31,876 bases of DNA from Stenotrophomonas maltophilia (GCA_002387845.1 DGLB01000063.1:6788-38663); one strand, 5' to 3'; positions 15,030 to 23,565 are shown, counted from the first letter of the stretch. Program-made: numbers and translations. The notes: a model not told the origin generated them from the letters alone.

Positions 15030-16070
15030 ATGACTGACGACCGCATCATCGGTGCCGGCGCGACCCGCGAGGACGACAGCACCGACGCCAGCATCCGCCC
15101 CAAGCGCATGGCCGATTATCTCGGTCAGGCCCCCGTGCGCGAGCAGCTGTCGATCTACATCGAGGCCGCCAAGGCCCGCAGCGAAGCGCTGGACCACGTC
15201 CTGATCTTCGGCCCGCCGGGACTGGGCAAGACCACGCTCAGCCACGTCATCGCCAATGAACTGGGCGTGGCCCTGCGCGTCACCTCCGGCCCGGTGATCG
15301 AGAAGGCCGGCGACCTGGCCGCGCTGCTGACCAACCTGCAGCCGCACGACGTGCTGTTCGTGGACGAAATCCACCGCCTGTCGCCGGTGGTCGAGGAAGT
15401 GCTGTATCCGGCAATGGAAGACTTCCAGATCGACATCATGATCGGCGAGGGCCCGGCTGCCCGCTCGATCAAGATCGACCTGCCGCCGTTCACCCTGATC
15501 GGGGCCACCACCCGTGCCGGGCTGCTGACCGCGCCGCTGCGCGACCGCTTCGGCATCGTGCACCGGCTGGAGTTCTACACGCCCGAGGAACTGACCCGGA
15601 TCGTGCGCCGCTCGGCCACCATCCTGGGCATTGACTGCACCCCGGAAGGGGCCGCCGAGATCGCACGGCGGTCGCGTGGCACCCCGCGTATCGCCAACCG
15701 GCTGCTGCGCCGCGTGCGCGACTACGCCCAGGTCAAGGCCGGCGGGCACATCGACCAGACCGTGGCGCAGGCCGCCATGCAGATGCTCAAGGTCGACCCG
15801 GAAGGCTTCGATGACCTTGACCGGCGCATGCTCAAGACCCTGATCGACTACTTCGACGGTGGCCCGGTCGGCGTGGAATCCATGGCCGCCGCCCTGTCTG
15901 AAGAGCGCGGCACGCTGGAGGACGTGGTCGAGCCCTATCTGATCCAGCAGGGCTTCCTGGTGCGCACCGCGCGCGGCCGCATGGCCACGCACAAGGCCTA
16001 CCGCCACATGGGGCTGAAGCCGAAGAACCCGCCCGCCGACCTGTTTGCCGAGGTGCCGGATGGGCAGTGA
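15030..16070 (+). CDS. ruvB: Holliday junction branch migration ATPase RuvB
   Basis: A 346-residue AAA+ hexameric motor that drives branch migration with RuvA. It shows Walker A GPPGLGKTT (residues 61-69), Walker B VDEIHR (111-116), sensor 1 GATTRAG, the arginine finger region LRDRFGI, and the C-terminal winged helix (about 260-336) with the conserved GFLVRTARGR. The ATG at 15030 gives the family N-terminus; the in-frame ATG at 15012 would add six residues. The stop overlaps the start of ybgC by 11 bases, linking recombination and tol genes in one transcript. Confidence 0.97.
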   Translation: MTDDRIIGAGATREDDSTDASIRPKRMADYLGQAPVREQLSIYIEAAKARSEALDHVLIFGPPGLGKTTLSHVIANELGVALRVTSGPVIEKAGDLAALLTNLQPHDVLFVDEIHRLSPVVEEVLYPAMEDFQIDIMIGEGPAARSIKIDLPPFTLIGATTRAGLLTAPLRDRFGIVHRLEFYTPEELTRIVRRSATILGIDCTPEGAAEIARRSRGTPRIANRLLRRVRDYAQVKAGGHIDQTVAQAAMQMLKVDPEGFDDLDRRMLKTLIDYFDGGPVGVESMAAALSEERGTLEDVVEPYLIQQGFLVRTARGRMATHKAYRHMGLKPKNPPADLFAEVPDGQ

Positions 16071-16500
16071 CGCTGTTGACCCCCGGTTCAGTTGGCCGAC
16101 ACGCATATATTGGGAAGATACCGACGCCGGTGGTGTGGTCTACCACGCGCGCTACGTGGCCTTCATGGAACGGGCGCGGACCGAATGGATGCGTGCGCTG
16201 GGCTTCGGCCAGGAGCGCACCCGCATCGAACACGGGCTGGTGTTTGCCGTGCGTTCCATGAGCATGGACTTCCTGAAGCCGGCGCGGCTGGATGACGCGC
16301 TGGCCGTGAGTGCCCGGCTGGTGCAGTGCAAGCGCGCCAGCATGGTGTTCAGCCAAGCGGTGTGTCGCGGCGAGGAAACGCTGCTGACCGCCCAGGTGAA
16401 GATCGCGGCATTGGACGCCTCCACATTCAAACCACGTGGCATGGACGATGTTCTGCATGCCGCGTTGAAACCTTACGAATTTCCAGAATCCGCATACTGA
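16060..16500 (+). CDS. ybgC: Tol-Pal-associated acyl-CoA thioesterase YbgC
   Basis: A 146-residue hotdog-fold thioesterase. The active-site segment is YWEDTDAGGVVYHARYVAFMERARTEW in outline, with catalytic Asp in DTDAGG and the VYH..Y pattern of the 4HBT/YbgC family. It cleaves short or acyl-ACP-related thioesters at the inner membrane and is usually the first gene of the tol-pal operon, as here. The ATG at 16060 overlaps the end of ruvB. The tolQ gene follows 10 bases later. Confidence 0.94.
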   Translation: MGSDAVDPRFSWPTRIYWEDTDAGGVVYHARYVAFMERARTEWMRALGFGQERTRIEHGLVFAVRSMSMDFLKPARLDDALAVSARLVQCKRASMVFSQAVCRGEETLLTAQVKIAALDASTFKPRGMDDVLHAALKPYEFPESAY

Positions 16501-16510
16501 GGAACACCGG

Positions 16511-17287
16511 ATGATCGCAACGCTCCTGGCCCTGCAGGCCACCGTGGTCGAGGCACTGCCGCAGGAAGTCACCAGCGCCGCAGCGCAGACCGTCGCGCCG
16601 GGCGCGCACGGCGGCATCAACTATTTCGAGCTGATGACCAAGGCCAGCTGGCCGGTGATCTTCATCGTGCTGCTGCTGCTGGCCGGCTCGTTCATCAGCT
16701 GGATCATCATCTTCCGCAAGGCGCGCGTGTTCAGCGCGGCCAACCGCCAGGCCGACGAGTTCGAGAGCCGGTTCTGGTCCGGTGCCGACCTGGGCAAGCT
16801 GTACACCGCCGCCACCGACCGCAACCGCAAGGTCGGTGGGCTGGAAGCCATCTTCGAATCAGGCTTCCGTGAGTTCACCCGCCTGCGCGAAGGCCGCCGG
16901 CTGGATGCCCGCGCGCAGCTGGAAGGTGCGCAGCGCGCGATGCGCACCACCTACACCCGCGAAGTGGACCAGCTGGAGCGCAACCTGGAACTGCTGGCCA
17001 ACATCGGCTCGACCGCGCCCTACGTCGGCCTGGTGGGTACCGTGTTCGGCATCATGGTGACCATGCACGACATGATCAACAGCGGCGAGCAGGCCGGCAT
17101 CGCCTCGGTTGCCCCGGGCATCTCCGAAGCGCTGTTCGCCACCGCCATCGGCCTGTTCGTGGCCATTCCGGCGGTGTGGGCCTACAACCGGTTCACCACC
17201 CGGGTCGAGCGCCTGTCGGTGCGGTTTGAAACCTTCGCCGATGAGTTCAGCTCGATCCTGCAGCGCCAGACCTCGAACGACGCCTGA
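16511..17287 (+). CDS. tolQ: Tol-Pal system proton-channel protein TolQ
   Basis: A 258-residue inner-membrane protein of the MotA/TolQ/ExbB family. One transmembrane segment lies near residues 50-73 (WPVIFIVLLLLAGSFISWII). Two more lie around 160-185 (IGSTAPYVGLVGTVFGIM) and 195-230 (the ISEALFATAIGLFVAIPAVWAYN region). With TolR it forms the pmf-driven motor that energises TolA during outer-membrane constriction. The conserved pore residues lie in the GLVGTVFGIM and ALFATAIGL segments. AGGAA at 16500-16504 overlaps the ybgC stop and serves as ribosome site. Confidence 0.97.
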   Translation: MIATLLALQATVVEALPQEVTSAAAQTVAPGAHGGINYFELMTKASWPVIFIVLLLLAGSFISWIIIFRKARVFSAANRQADEFESRFWSGADLGKLYTAATDRNRKVGGLEAIFESGFREFTRLREGRRLDARAQLEGAQRAMRTTYTREVDQLERNLELLANIGSTAPYVGLVGTVFGIMVTMHDMINSGEQAGIASVAPGISEALFATAIGLFVAIPAVWAYNRFTTRVERLSVRFETFADEFSSILQRQTSNDA

Positions 17288-17310
17288 GCGCGGCAGACAG
17301 GAGCTCCCAT

Positions 17311-17728
<418 letters not shown>

Positions 17729-17739
<11 letters not shown>

Positions 17740-18787
17740 CGTTCTGCCGCCGCCGCGTTCCCCGGAAGACGAATGGGCGTTGCCGGTCGTCCTGGCCATC
17801 GCCGTGCACGTGCTGCTGGCGCTGGTGCTGATTGCCGGCTGGATGTTCTCGCCCGACCGCAACACCGAGGCCGCCGTCGGCGATCCCGCGCTGGAAGCCA
17901 GCATGACCCTGACCGCGTCGGAAGCCGCCGCGGCCCGCCAGGCCCTGCGCGCCTCGGAAAAACTGCCCGACCTGCCCGAGCCGGTGGAACAGCCCACCCC
18001 GGTGGAAGAGGACACCGTGCCGCCGCCACAGCCGCTGCCGGAACCGCGCCCGCAGGACGCGCTGAGCCCGCAGCAGCAACAGGCGCAGGAGCGCATCGCG
18101 CAGCCGGACAAGGTTGACCAGGCTGCCGTCAATGCGATGGCGATCTCGGCAGAGAAGGAAAAGCAGGAACAGGAAGCCAAGCGCCGCCAGGAGCAGATCG
18201 ACCTGACCGAGCGCGAGCGCCAGAAGGACGCCGAGCAGAAGGCACGGCTGGCCAAGCAGCAGGAAGCGGAACAGCAGAAGAAGCTGGCCGAGCAGGCGCA
18301 GCAGGCCAACGATGCCAAGGCGGAAGCCGAGCGGCAGAAGAAGATCGCCGATCTCCGCAGCCGTCGCGAGGCGGCCGAGAGGGAAGCCAAGCTGGCCGAG
18401 CAGAAGCTGCGGCAGGTCACTGCCGCGCGTGCGGCGTCCGGTGCCTCCACCAGCGGGTCCGCCGGTGCTGCGCAACCATCCGCTGGCGGTGGCGGTACCA
18501 GCGACGACCTGTCGGCCAAGTACGCCGCCGCGATCCAGCAGAAAGTGCTGGGGCAATGGCAGCGCCCGGATTCCGTGCCGCTGGGTCAGAAGTGCCAGAT
18601 CGCGATCACCCAGCTTCCGGGCGGCAACGTGATCCAGGCCAAGGTCAGCGCAGGGTGTCCGTTCGATGAGGCCGGCAAGCGCTCGATCGAGGCGGCCGTA
18701 CTCAATGCCCAGCCGCTGCCCTATCGCGGCTTCGAAACGGTCTTCAATCGCAACATCAACTTTACCTTTACCGCCCAGGACCGTTGA
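17729..18787 (+). CDS. tolA: Tol-Pal trans-envelope protein TolA
   Basis: A 352-residue TolA. It has one N-terminal membrane anchor (about residues 19-40, VVLAIAVHVLLALVLIAGWM) and a Pro-rich stretch (75-110). A long Ala/Lys/Glu/Gln-rich helical domain II follows (about 110-235, with repeats such as AEQQKKLAEQAQQA). A Gly/Ser linker leads to the globular domain III (about 258-352, DDLSAKYAAAI to the end) with a Cys pair. Domain II spans the periplasm and domain III contacts TolB/Pal; in other bacteria domain III is also the entry point for filamentous phages and some colicins. It is followed 6 bases later by a second, secreted copy of domain III. Confidence 0.96.
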
Positions 18788-18793
18788 TATCCG

Positions 18794-19147
18794 ATGAGGA
18801 CGATTGGCATAGGGTTGCTGATGGGTGTGATCGCCGGATTCAGCCCGGCTGCCATGGCTTCCACTGACCTGGAAGCGGCATATGCGGCGGCGATCCGTTC
18901 GCGTGTGCTGGCGAACTGGATCCCCCCGACTACGCTGAAGCCCGGGGCGCGCTGCGAGGTCAGTGTCGCGCAATTACCGGGTGGGACAATTGCCGGCGCT
19001 GCTGCCACAGCGGCCTGCGAGTTCGACGAGGCGGGCAAGGCGTCCATCGAAGCCGCGGTGCTGCGCGCACAGCCCCTGCCGTACCGGGGCTTCGAGGCGG
19101 TATTCAATCGCCGGATGAACCTGGTCTTCCAGGCACCGGCGCGCTGA
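18794..19147 (+). CDS. Secreted TolA domain III paralogue (no anchor, no helical domain)
   Basis: A 117-residue protein made of a Sec signal peptide (MRTIGIGLLMGVIAGFSPAAMA, cleaved near residue 22-23) and one domain equivalent to TolA domain III. Hand alignment of the last 94 residues with the last 94 of TolA needs no gap and gives about 53 identities. These include AYAAAI or its equivalent, QLPGG, FDEAGK, SIEAAVL, AQPLPYRGFE and both Cys. There is no membrane anchor and no domain II, so the product should be free in the periplasm. The start lies 6 bases after the tolA stop, which suggests translational coupling. It probably arose by tandem duplication of the tolA 3' end. Possible roles are modulation of TolB/Pal contacts or a decoy for phages or bacteriocins that bind domain III; these are inferences. 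Confidence 0.88.
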   Translation: MRTIGIGLLMGVIAGFSPAAMASTDLEAAYAAAIRSRVLANWIPPTTLKPGARCEVSVAQLPGGTIAGAAATAACEFDEAGKASIEAAVLRAQPLPYRGFEAVFNRRMNLVFQAPAR

Positions 19148-19231
19148 TCGAGCGGGTTCAGACGCGTTTTTCTGTTAACAACACGTGATCAGCCCCGGTC
19201 TGACCACTCGGATTTCACACCCGGTTGGTTC

Positions 19232-19303
19232 ATGATTGCGAAACTGTTCACCGCACTGCTGTTATCCCTCGTAACTGGTTTTTTCCTACTGAGCGCTCCA
19301 TGA
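19232..19303 (+). CDS. Possible 23-codon hydrophobic micro-ORF coupled to tolB
   Basis: A short frame starting ATG at 19232 encodes a 23-residue peptide. It opens MIAKLFTALLL, continues through a Ser-Leu-Val-Thr-Gly stretch and ends FFLLSAP. It has a single Lys followed by a hydrophobic run, so it could be one membrane helix. Its TGA (19301-19303) overlaps the tolB ATG (19300-19302) as ATGA, the classic coupling arrangement. It uses TTA and CTA leucine codons, which are rare in this GC-rich sequence. No good Shine-Dalgarno precedes it. It could be a real small protein, a leader peptide that sets tolB translation, or chance. Confidence 0.4.
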   Translation: MIAKLFTALLLSLVTGFFLLSAP

Positions 19304-20619
19304 AGAAGATGCCTCGCTGGTTTGCCGTGTTCGCGGCTCTACTGCTGCCCTTCGCCGCCGTCGCGCAACAGCGCGGTCTGGATATCGACATCGTCGGCGG
19401 CAACGCCTCGGCCACGCCGATCACCGTGGTCCCCATGCCTTACCAGGGTTCGGCTGCGGCCCCGGAAACCGACGTCGCCGCCGTGGTTCGCGCCGACCTG
19501 GAGCGTTCCGGACAGTTCCGCAACCTGCCGGTCGAGCAGATCCTGGAAAAGCCCACCCGGGGCGGCGAGATCAACTTCGCCACCTGGCGCGCGTTGAAGC
19601 AGAACTACATCGTGGTCGGCCGGGTGCTCGATGCCGGGGCCGGTGCCTACCGCGTGGAGTACGAGCTGTACGACGTACCCAAGGGCGAGCGCCTGCTGGG
19701 CCTGGCCATGACCGCCCGCAGCACCGCCATGCGCGATGTGGCCCACCAGATGGCCGACGCCATCTATGAAAAGATCACCGGCGTGCGTGGGGCCTTCTGG
19801 ACCCGTATCGCCTACGTGACCGCCAGCGGCAAGGGCGCAGCCATGCGCTATGCGCTGATGGTGGCCGATTCGGACGGCTACAACCCGCAGACCATCGTGC
19901 GGTCGGCCGAGCCGCTGCTGTCCCCGTCGTGGAGCCCGGACGGCAACCGTCTGGCCTATGTCAGCTTCGAGCGTGGCAATTCGGCGATCTACATCCAGAA
20001 CATCACCACCGGTGCGCGTGAGCTGATCACCAGCTTCCGCGGCATCAACAGCGCCCCGTCGTTCTCGCCGGACGGCCGCCGCCTGGCCCTGTCGCTGTCG
20101 CGCAGCGGCAACCCGGAAATCTATGTCATGGACCTGGGCAGCAAGCAGCTGACCCAGCTGACCAACCACTTTGCCATCGACACCGAGCCGACCTGGAGCG
20201 CCGACGGCAGCAGCATCTACTTCACCTCCGACCGCGGTGGCCGCCCGCAGATCTACCAGGTGGCCTCCAGTGGCGGCAGCGCGTCGCGCGTGACCTTCCA
20301 GGGCAACTACAACGCCACCCCGGGCGTGTCCTATGACGGCAAGAAGATCGTCATGGCCCAGGGCAGCGGCAACACCTACAAGATCGCGATGATGGACAGC
20401 AGCCTGGGCTCCCCGCGCTGGAGCACCCTGTCCGTCGGCTCGCTCGACGAATCGCCGAGCTTTGCGCCCAACGCAAGCATGGTGTTGTACGCCGCCCGCG
20501 AGGGTGGACGTGGGGTTTTGTATGCAGTTTCGGCCGATGGGCGCGTGCGCCAGCGGCTGGTACTGGCGGACGGCGACGTTCGTGAGCCTTCTTGGTCGCC
20601 ATACCGTACAAAGCGCTAA
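19300..20619 (+). CDS. tolB: Tol-Pal system periplasmic protein TolB
   Basis: A 439-residue periplasmic protein. The signal peptide is MKKMPRWFAVFAALLLPFAAVA. The N-terminal TolA-interacting domain covers about residues 23-160. A six-bladed beta-propeller follows, with repeated blade motifs such as SPSWSPDGNRLAYVS, APSFSPDGRRLALSL and EPTWSADGSSIYFTSDRGG. TolB binds Pal and is released from it when TolA is energised. I used the ATG at 19300, which begins a normal signal peptide; an in-frame upstream ATG at 19225 would add 25 non-signal residues. A 152-base gap separates it from the TolA paralogue, so it may have its own promoter. Confidence 0.96.
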   Translation: MKKMPRWFAVFAALLLPFAAVAQQRGLDIDIVGGNASATPITVVPMPYQGSAAAPETDVAAVVRADLERSGQFRNLPVEQILEKPTRGGEINFATWRALKQNYIVVGRVLDAGAGAYRVEYELYDVPKGERLLGLAMTARSTAMRDVAHQMADAIYEKITGVRGAFWTRIAYVTASGKGAAMRYALMVADSDGYNPQTIVRSAEPLLSPSWSPDGNRLAYVSFERGNSAIYIQNITTGARELITSFRGINSAPSFSPDGRRLALSLSRSGNPEIYVMDLGSKQLTQLTNHFAIDTEPTWSADGSSIYFTSDRGGRPQIYQVASSGGSASRVTFQGNYNATPGVSYDGKKIVMAQGSGNTYKIAMMDSSLGSPRWSTLSVGSLDESPSFAPNASMVLYAAREGGRGVLYAVSADGRVRQRLVLADGDVREPSWSPYRTKR

Positions 20620-20627
20620 CAGAGTGT

Positions 20628-20633
20628 TAAGAT
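20628..20633 (+). promoter_or_regulatory. Possible internal -10 before pal (TAAGAT)
   Basis: TAAGAT lies in the 62-base tolB-pal gap, 48 bases before the pal ATG, in an AT-rich patch (GTGTTAAGATTCG). No clear -35 is present. Pal is needed in far higher amounts than TolB, so an internal promoter would make sense. AAAGG at about 20671 is the ribosome site of pal. Confidence 0.35.
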
Positions 20634-20681
20634 TCGCCCGTATTCATCCCCTCATCCGGCTTTAGCCCTCAAAGGTATTCT

Positions 20682-21197
20682 ATGAACAAGTCCACCCGCG
20701 TTCTGCTTGTCTCCCTGCTGTCTGTGGCCGTCCTGGCCGGCTGCTCCAAGAAGGTGAAGGAAGAACCGGCTGCGCCGGTCGACACCGGTTCCACCACCCA
20801 GCCGACCGGCCCGTCGACCTCCGGCCTGTACGGCCCGGGCGACCTGGACACCGACGCCTGCCTGCGCCAGCGCGTGGTGTACTTCGACCTGGACAAGGAA
20901 GAAGTGAAGTCGGAATTCCAGGCCATCATGGCTTGCCACGCCAAGTACCTGCGTGACCGTCCGTCCTCGCGCATCACCCTGCAGGGTCACACCGACGAAC
21001 GTGGTTCGCGCGCTTACAACCAGGCCCTGGGCGAGCGTCGTAGCGCCGCTGTGAACTCGGCCCTGCAGGCCAACGGTGGCTCGGCTTCGCAGCTGACAGA
21101 CGTGTCCTACGGTGAAGAGCGTCCGGTCTGCACCGAGTCGAACGAGTCCTGCTGGTCGCAGAACCGTCGCGTCGAAATCGTCTACACCGCGCAGTAA
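20682..21197 (+). CDS. pal: Peptidoglycan-associated lipoprotein Pal
   Basis: A 171-residue outer-membrane lipoprotein. The signal ends in the lipobox LAGC with lipidated Cys21. A Pro/Thr-rich tether (residues 28-55) precedes the OmpA-like peptidoglycan-binding domain. That domain holds the conserved TLQGHTDERGSRAYNQALGERRS, whose Asp and Arg contact meso-diaminopimelate, and ends with NRRVEIVY. Pal anchors the outer membrane to peptidoglycan and is relocated to the septum by TolQRAB. Confidence 0.97.
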   Translation: MNKSTRVLLVSLLSVAVLAGCSKKVKEEPAAPVDTGSTTQPTGPSTSGLYGPGDLDTDACLRQRVVYFDLDKEEVKSEFQAIMACHAKYLRDRPSSRITLQGHTDERGSRAYNQALGERRSAAVNSALQANGGSASQLTDVSYGEERPVCTESNESCWSQNRRVEIVYTAQ

Positions 21198-21200
21198 TCC

Positions 21201-22019
21201 ATGCGCATCGGCATCAAACTGATGCTGGTCGTTGCGGCAGCCCTCGTGGCTGCCGCACCGGCGCAGGCCCAGCGGCAGAGCCTGGCCGACCGCGTTGGCG
21301 CGCTTGAGCAGCAGATGTACAACAACAGCTCCAACCAGGACCTGTTGAACCAGATCAATGCCCTGCGCCAGCAGGTGCAGCAGCTGCAGAGCACGGTTGA
21401 ACAGCTCCAGCACGACAACGCCCAGCAGAAACAATCCGCCCAGGATCAGTACCTGGACCTCGACGGTCGTCTGAACCGTCTGGAAGGCGGTGCTGCGCCG
21501 GCACTTCCGGCCGTCCCGGCCGCGAACGCCCCGGCAGCCCCCAAACCCGCCGCACCGAAACCGCCTGTGGCCGCCACCGAGCGGCCCCCGTCGGTACACG
21601 GCGACGCCGGTGCCCTGGCCGCCAATGGCGACGAGCGCACCCTGTACAACGTGGCCTTCGACTCGCTCAAGGCTGGGAAGTACGACGAATCGGCGCAGAT
21701 GTTCCTGAGCTTCCTCGAGCTCTATCCCAATGGCGTCTACACCCCCAATGCGCTGTACTGGCTGGGTGAAAGCTACTACGCCATCCGCAATTTCCCGCAG
21801 GCGGAGGCGCAGTTCCGCGACCTCATCGCCCGCTACCCGACCCACGACAAGGCCTCGGGCGGTCTGCTGAAGATCGGCCTGTCGCAGTATGGCGAGGGCA
21901 AGGTCGACGAGGCCCAGGCGACCCTGGAGCAGGTGGTCAGCACCTACCCGGGCTCGGACGCCGCCCGCACCGCGCAGGACCGCCTGCAGTCGATCCGTCT
22001 GGGCCAGCAGATCCGCTGA
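21201..22019 (+). CDS. cpoB: Cell division coordinator CpoB (YbgF)
   Basis: A 272-residue periplasmic protein. It has a signal peptide (MRIGIKLMLVVAAALVAAAPAQA), a Gln/Leu-rich trimerising coiled coil (about residues 28-95, with NQINALRQQVQQLQSTVEQL) and an Ala/Pro linker (about 98-130). TPR repeats of the YbgF C-terminal type follow (about 145-270: LYNVAFDSLKAGKYDESAQM, NALYWLGESYYAIRNFPQAE). CpoB links the PBP1B-LpoB synthase with Tol during constriction in E. coli. The ATG lies 3 bases after the pal stop. Confidence 0.95.
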   Translation: MRIGIKLMLVVAAALVAAAPAQAQRQSLADRVGALEQQMYNNSSNQDLLNQINALRQQVQQLQSTVEQLQHDNAQQKQSAQDQYLDLDGRLNRLEGGAAPALPAVPAANAPAAPKPAAPKPPVAATERPPSVHGDAGALAANGDERTLYNVAFDSLKAGKYDESAQMFLSFLELYPNGVYTPNALYWLGESYYAIRNFPQAEAQFRDLIARYPTHDKASGGLLKIGLSQYGEGKVDEAQATLEQVVSTYPGSDAARTAQDRLQSIRLGQQIR

Positions 22020-22040
22020 CGCCCCACCGGCCCAGGCCGG

Positions 22041-22046
22041 TATAAT
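22041..22046 (+). promoter_or_regulatory. Consensus -10 TATAAT upstream of queE
   Basis: A perfect TATAAT in the 86-base gap between cpoB and queE, the best -10 in the window by eye. A weak CTGACG lies 19 bases upstream, overlapping the cpoB stop. A transcript would begin near 22053, leaving a leader of about 50 bases that holds the hairpin at 22063-22081. Confidence 0.6.
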
Positions 22047-22062
22047 GTTCGATTGAATGATG

Positions 22063-22081
22063 GCCGGGCTTCGCCCGGCCG
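22063..22081 (+). repeat. 8-bp hairpin in the queE leader (GGCCGGGC-TTC-GCCCGGCC)
   Basis: A perfect palindrome with an 8-bp stem and a 3-base loop. It resembles the body of the SMAG elements but lacks the GTAG head, so it may be a decayed REP. It has no T tail. It lies between the TATAAT at 22041 and the queE ATG at 22106 and would fold in the leader RNA. Confidence 0.55.
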
Positions 22082-22105
22082 CGCCCGTTTCCGAAACCGC
22101 AGCCC

Positions 22106-22804
22106 ATGAACGTCACCCCGTCCGCCGCCGCCGCGCTTCCCAGCGAGATCGTGCAGTCGCCCCTGCCCAGGCTGAAGATCACCGAGATCTTCACCTCCCT
22201 GCAGGGCGAAGCCGACGCTGCCGGCTGGCCGAGCGTGTTCGTGCGCCTGACCGGCTGCCCGCTGCGCTGCACCTACTGCGACACCGCGTACGCCTTCCAC
22301 GGTGGGACCTGGTGGGACATCGACGATATCGTCGCCGAGGTGCTGGCCCAGGGCGTCCAGCACGTCTGCGTGACCGGCGGTGAGCCGCTGGCGCAGAAGC
22401 GCTGCCTGATCCTGCTTGAGAAGCTCTGCGATGCCGGCCTGGATGTCTCGCTGGAGACCTCCGGCGCGCTGGACGTCAGCGGGGTAGATCCGCGGGTGTC
22501 GCGGGTGGTGGACCTGAAGACCCCGGATTCCGGCGAAATGGCCCGCAACCGGCTGGAGAACCTGCCGCTGCTGACCCGCCGCGACCAGATCAAGTTCGTG
22601 CTGTGCAGCCGCGCAGATTACGAGTGGGCCCGCGGCATGGTGCGCGAGCACGCCCTGAACGCGCGCAGCATGGTGCTGTTCTCGCCCAGCAAGGGCCAGG
22701 TGACGCCGCGCCAGCTGGCCGACTGGATCGTGGAGGACCGCCTGCCGGTGCGTTTCCAGATGCAGCTGCACAAAATCCTCTGGGACGATGAGCCCGGGCG
22801 TTGA
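22106..22804 (+). CDS. queE: 7-carboxy-7-deazaguanine synthase QueE
   Basis: A 232-residue radical SAM enzyme that turns 6-carboxy-tetrahydropterin into 7-carboxy-7-deazaguanine in queuosine and preQ0 synthesis. The iron-sulfur motif CPLRCTYC gives Cys51, Cys55 and Cys58. It is preceded by EIFTSLQGEA, which matches the family's N-terminal substrate segment, and followed by the SAM-binding VTGGEPLAQ. The first 20 residues (Ala/Pro-rich) are variable, so a later start is possible. It precedes queC, whose enzyme takes its product. Confidence 0.95.
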   Translation: MNVTPSAAAALPSEIVQSPLPRLKITEIFTSLQGEADAAGWPSVFVRLTGCPLRCTYCDTAYAFHGGTWWDIDDIVAEVLAQGVQHVCVTGGEPLAQKRCLILLEKLCDAGLDVSLETSGALDVSGVDPRVSRVVDLKTPDSGEMARNRLENLPLLTRRDQIKFVLCSRADYEWARGMVREHALNARSMVLFSPSKGQVTPRQLADWIVEDRLPVRFQMQLHKILWDDEPGR

Positions 22805-22878
22805 GCCTGCTCTTCGTTCTTTGATGTATCCCGGCGCGGGACAGCGTGCTGGTCCCCACAACCCACCGGATGTATTTC

Positions 22879-23544
22879 ATGAAGAACGCAGTCGTGCTTC
22901 TTTCCGGCGGCATGGATTCCGCCGCCGTCATCGCCATCGCCCGTGAACAGGGATTCGCCGTACACGCCTTGAGCGTGCGCTACGGGCAGCGCCACACCTC
23001 GGAGCTGGACGCCGCCGCCAACGTGGCCAAGGCCCTGGGCGTGGTCGCGCACAAGACCGTCAACGTCGACCTGCGCAGCATTGGCGGTTCCGCCCTGACC
23101 GATGACATCGACGTGCCCGAAGCGGGCGGCGAGGGCATTCCGGTCACCTATGTGCCGGCGCGCAACACCATCATGCTGTCGGTGGCGTTGGGCTGGGCCG
23201 AAGTGTTGGGTGCCAGCGACATTTTCTGTGGGGTCAACGCGGTGGACTATTCCGGCTACCCGGATTGCCGCCCGGAGTTCATCCAGGCCTTCCAGACCCT
23301 GGCGAACCTGGCCACCAAGGCCGGTGTGGAAGGGGCGGGCATCCAGGTGCACGCGCCGCTGCAGTTCCTGAGCAAGGCCGACATCGTGCGCGAGGGCGTG
23401 CGCCTGGGCGTGGATTTCGGCCTGACGGTGTCCTGCTACAACGCCGACGCGCAGGGCCGTGCCTGCGGTCACTGCGACGCCTGCCGCCTGCGCGCGCAGG
23501 GCTTTGCCGACGCCGGCGTGACCGACCCCACCCGCTACGTCTGA
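22879..23544 (+). CDS. queC: 7-cyano-7-deazaguanine synthase QueC
   Basis: A 221-residue ATP-dependent enzyme that converts 7-carboxy-7-deazaguanine to preQ0. The PP-loop SGGMDS (residues 9-14) binds ATP. The C-terminal zinc site is Cys186, Cys196, Cys199 and Cys202 (in CYNADAQ and ACGHCDAC). The ATG at 22879 gives the family start MKNAVVLLSGG; a second in-frame ATG lies 9 bases upstream. It follows queE after 74 bases in which I see no clear riboswitch. QueD and QueF, needed for the full pathway, are not in the window. Confidence 0.96.
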   Translation: MKNAVVLLSGGMDSAAVIAIAREQGFAVHALSVRYGQRHTSELDAAANVAKALGVVAHKTVNVDLRSIGGSALTDDIDVPEAGGEGIPVTYVPARNTIMLSVALGWAEVLGASDIFCGVNAVDYSGYPDCRPEFIQAFQTLANLATKAGVEGAGIQVHAPLQFLSKADIVREGVRLGVDFGLTVSCYNADAQGRACGHCDACRLRAQGFADAGVTDPTRYV

Positions 23545-23565
23545 GCCCGGATTTGCCTGCCGGGT

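Noticed and set aside
13053..16106. A 1017-codon minus-strand frame opposite kup and ruvB
   Set aside because: Very long, but made of low-complexity His/Arg/Gln-rich sequence opposite two certain genes. Lack of stops here reflects codon bias.
22805..22878. Possible preQ1 riboswitch before queC
   Set aside because: I could not find the small hairpin plus A-rich tail of the preQ1 classes in these 74 bases.
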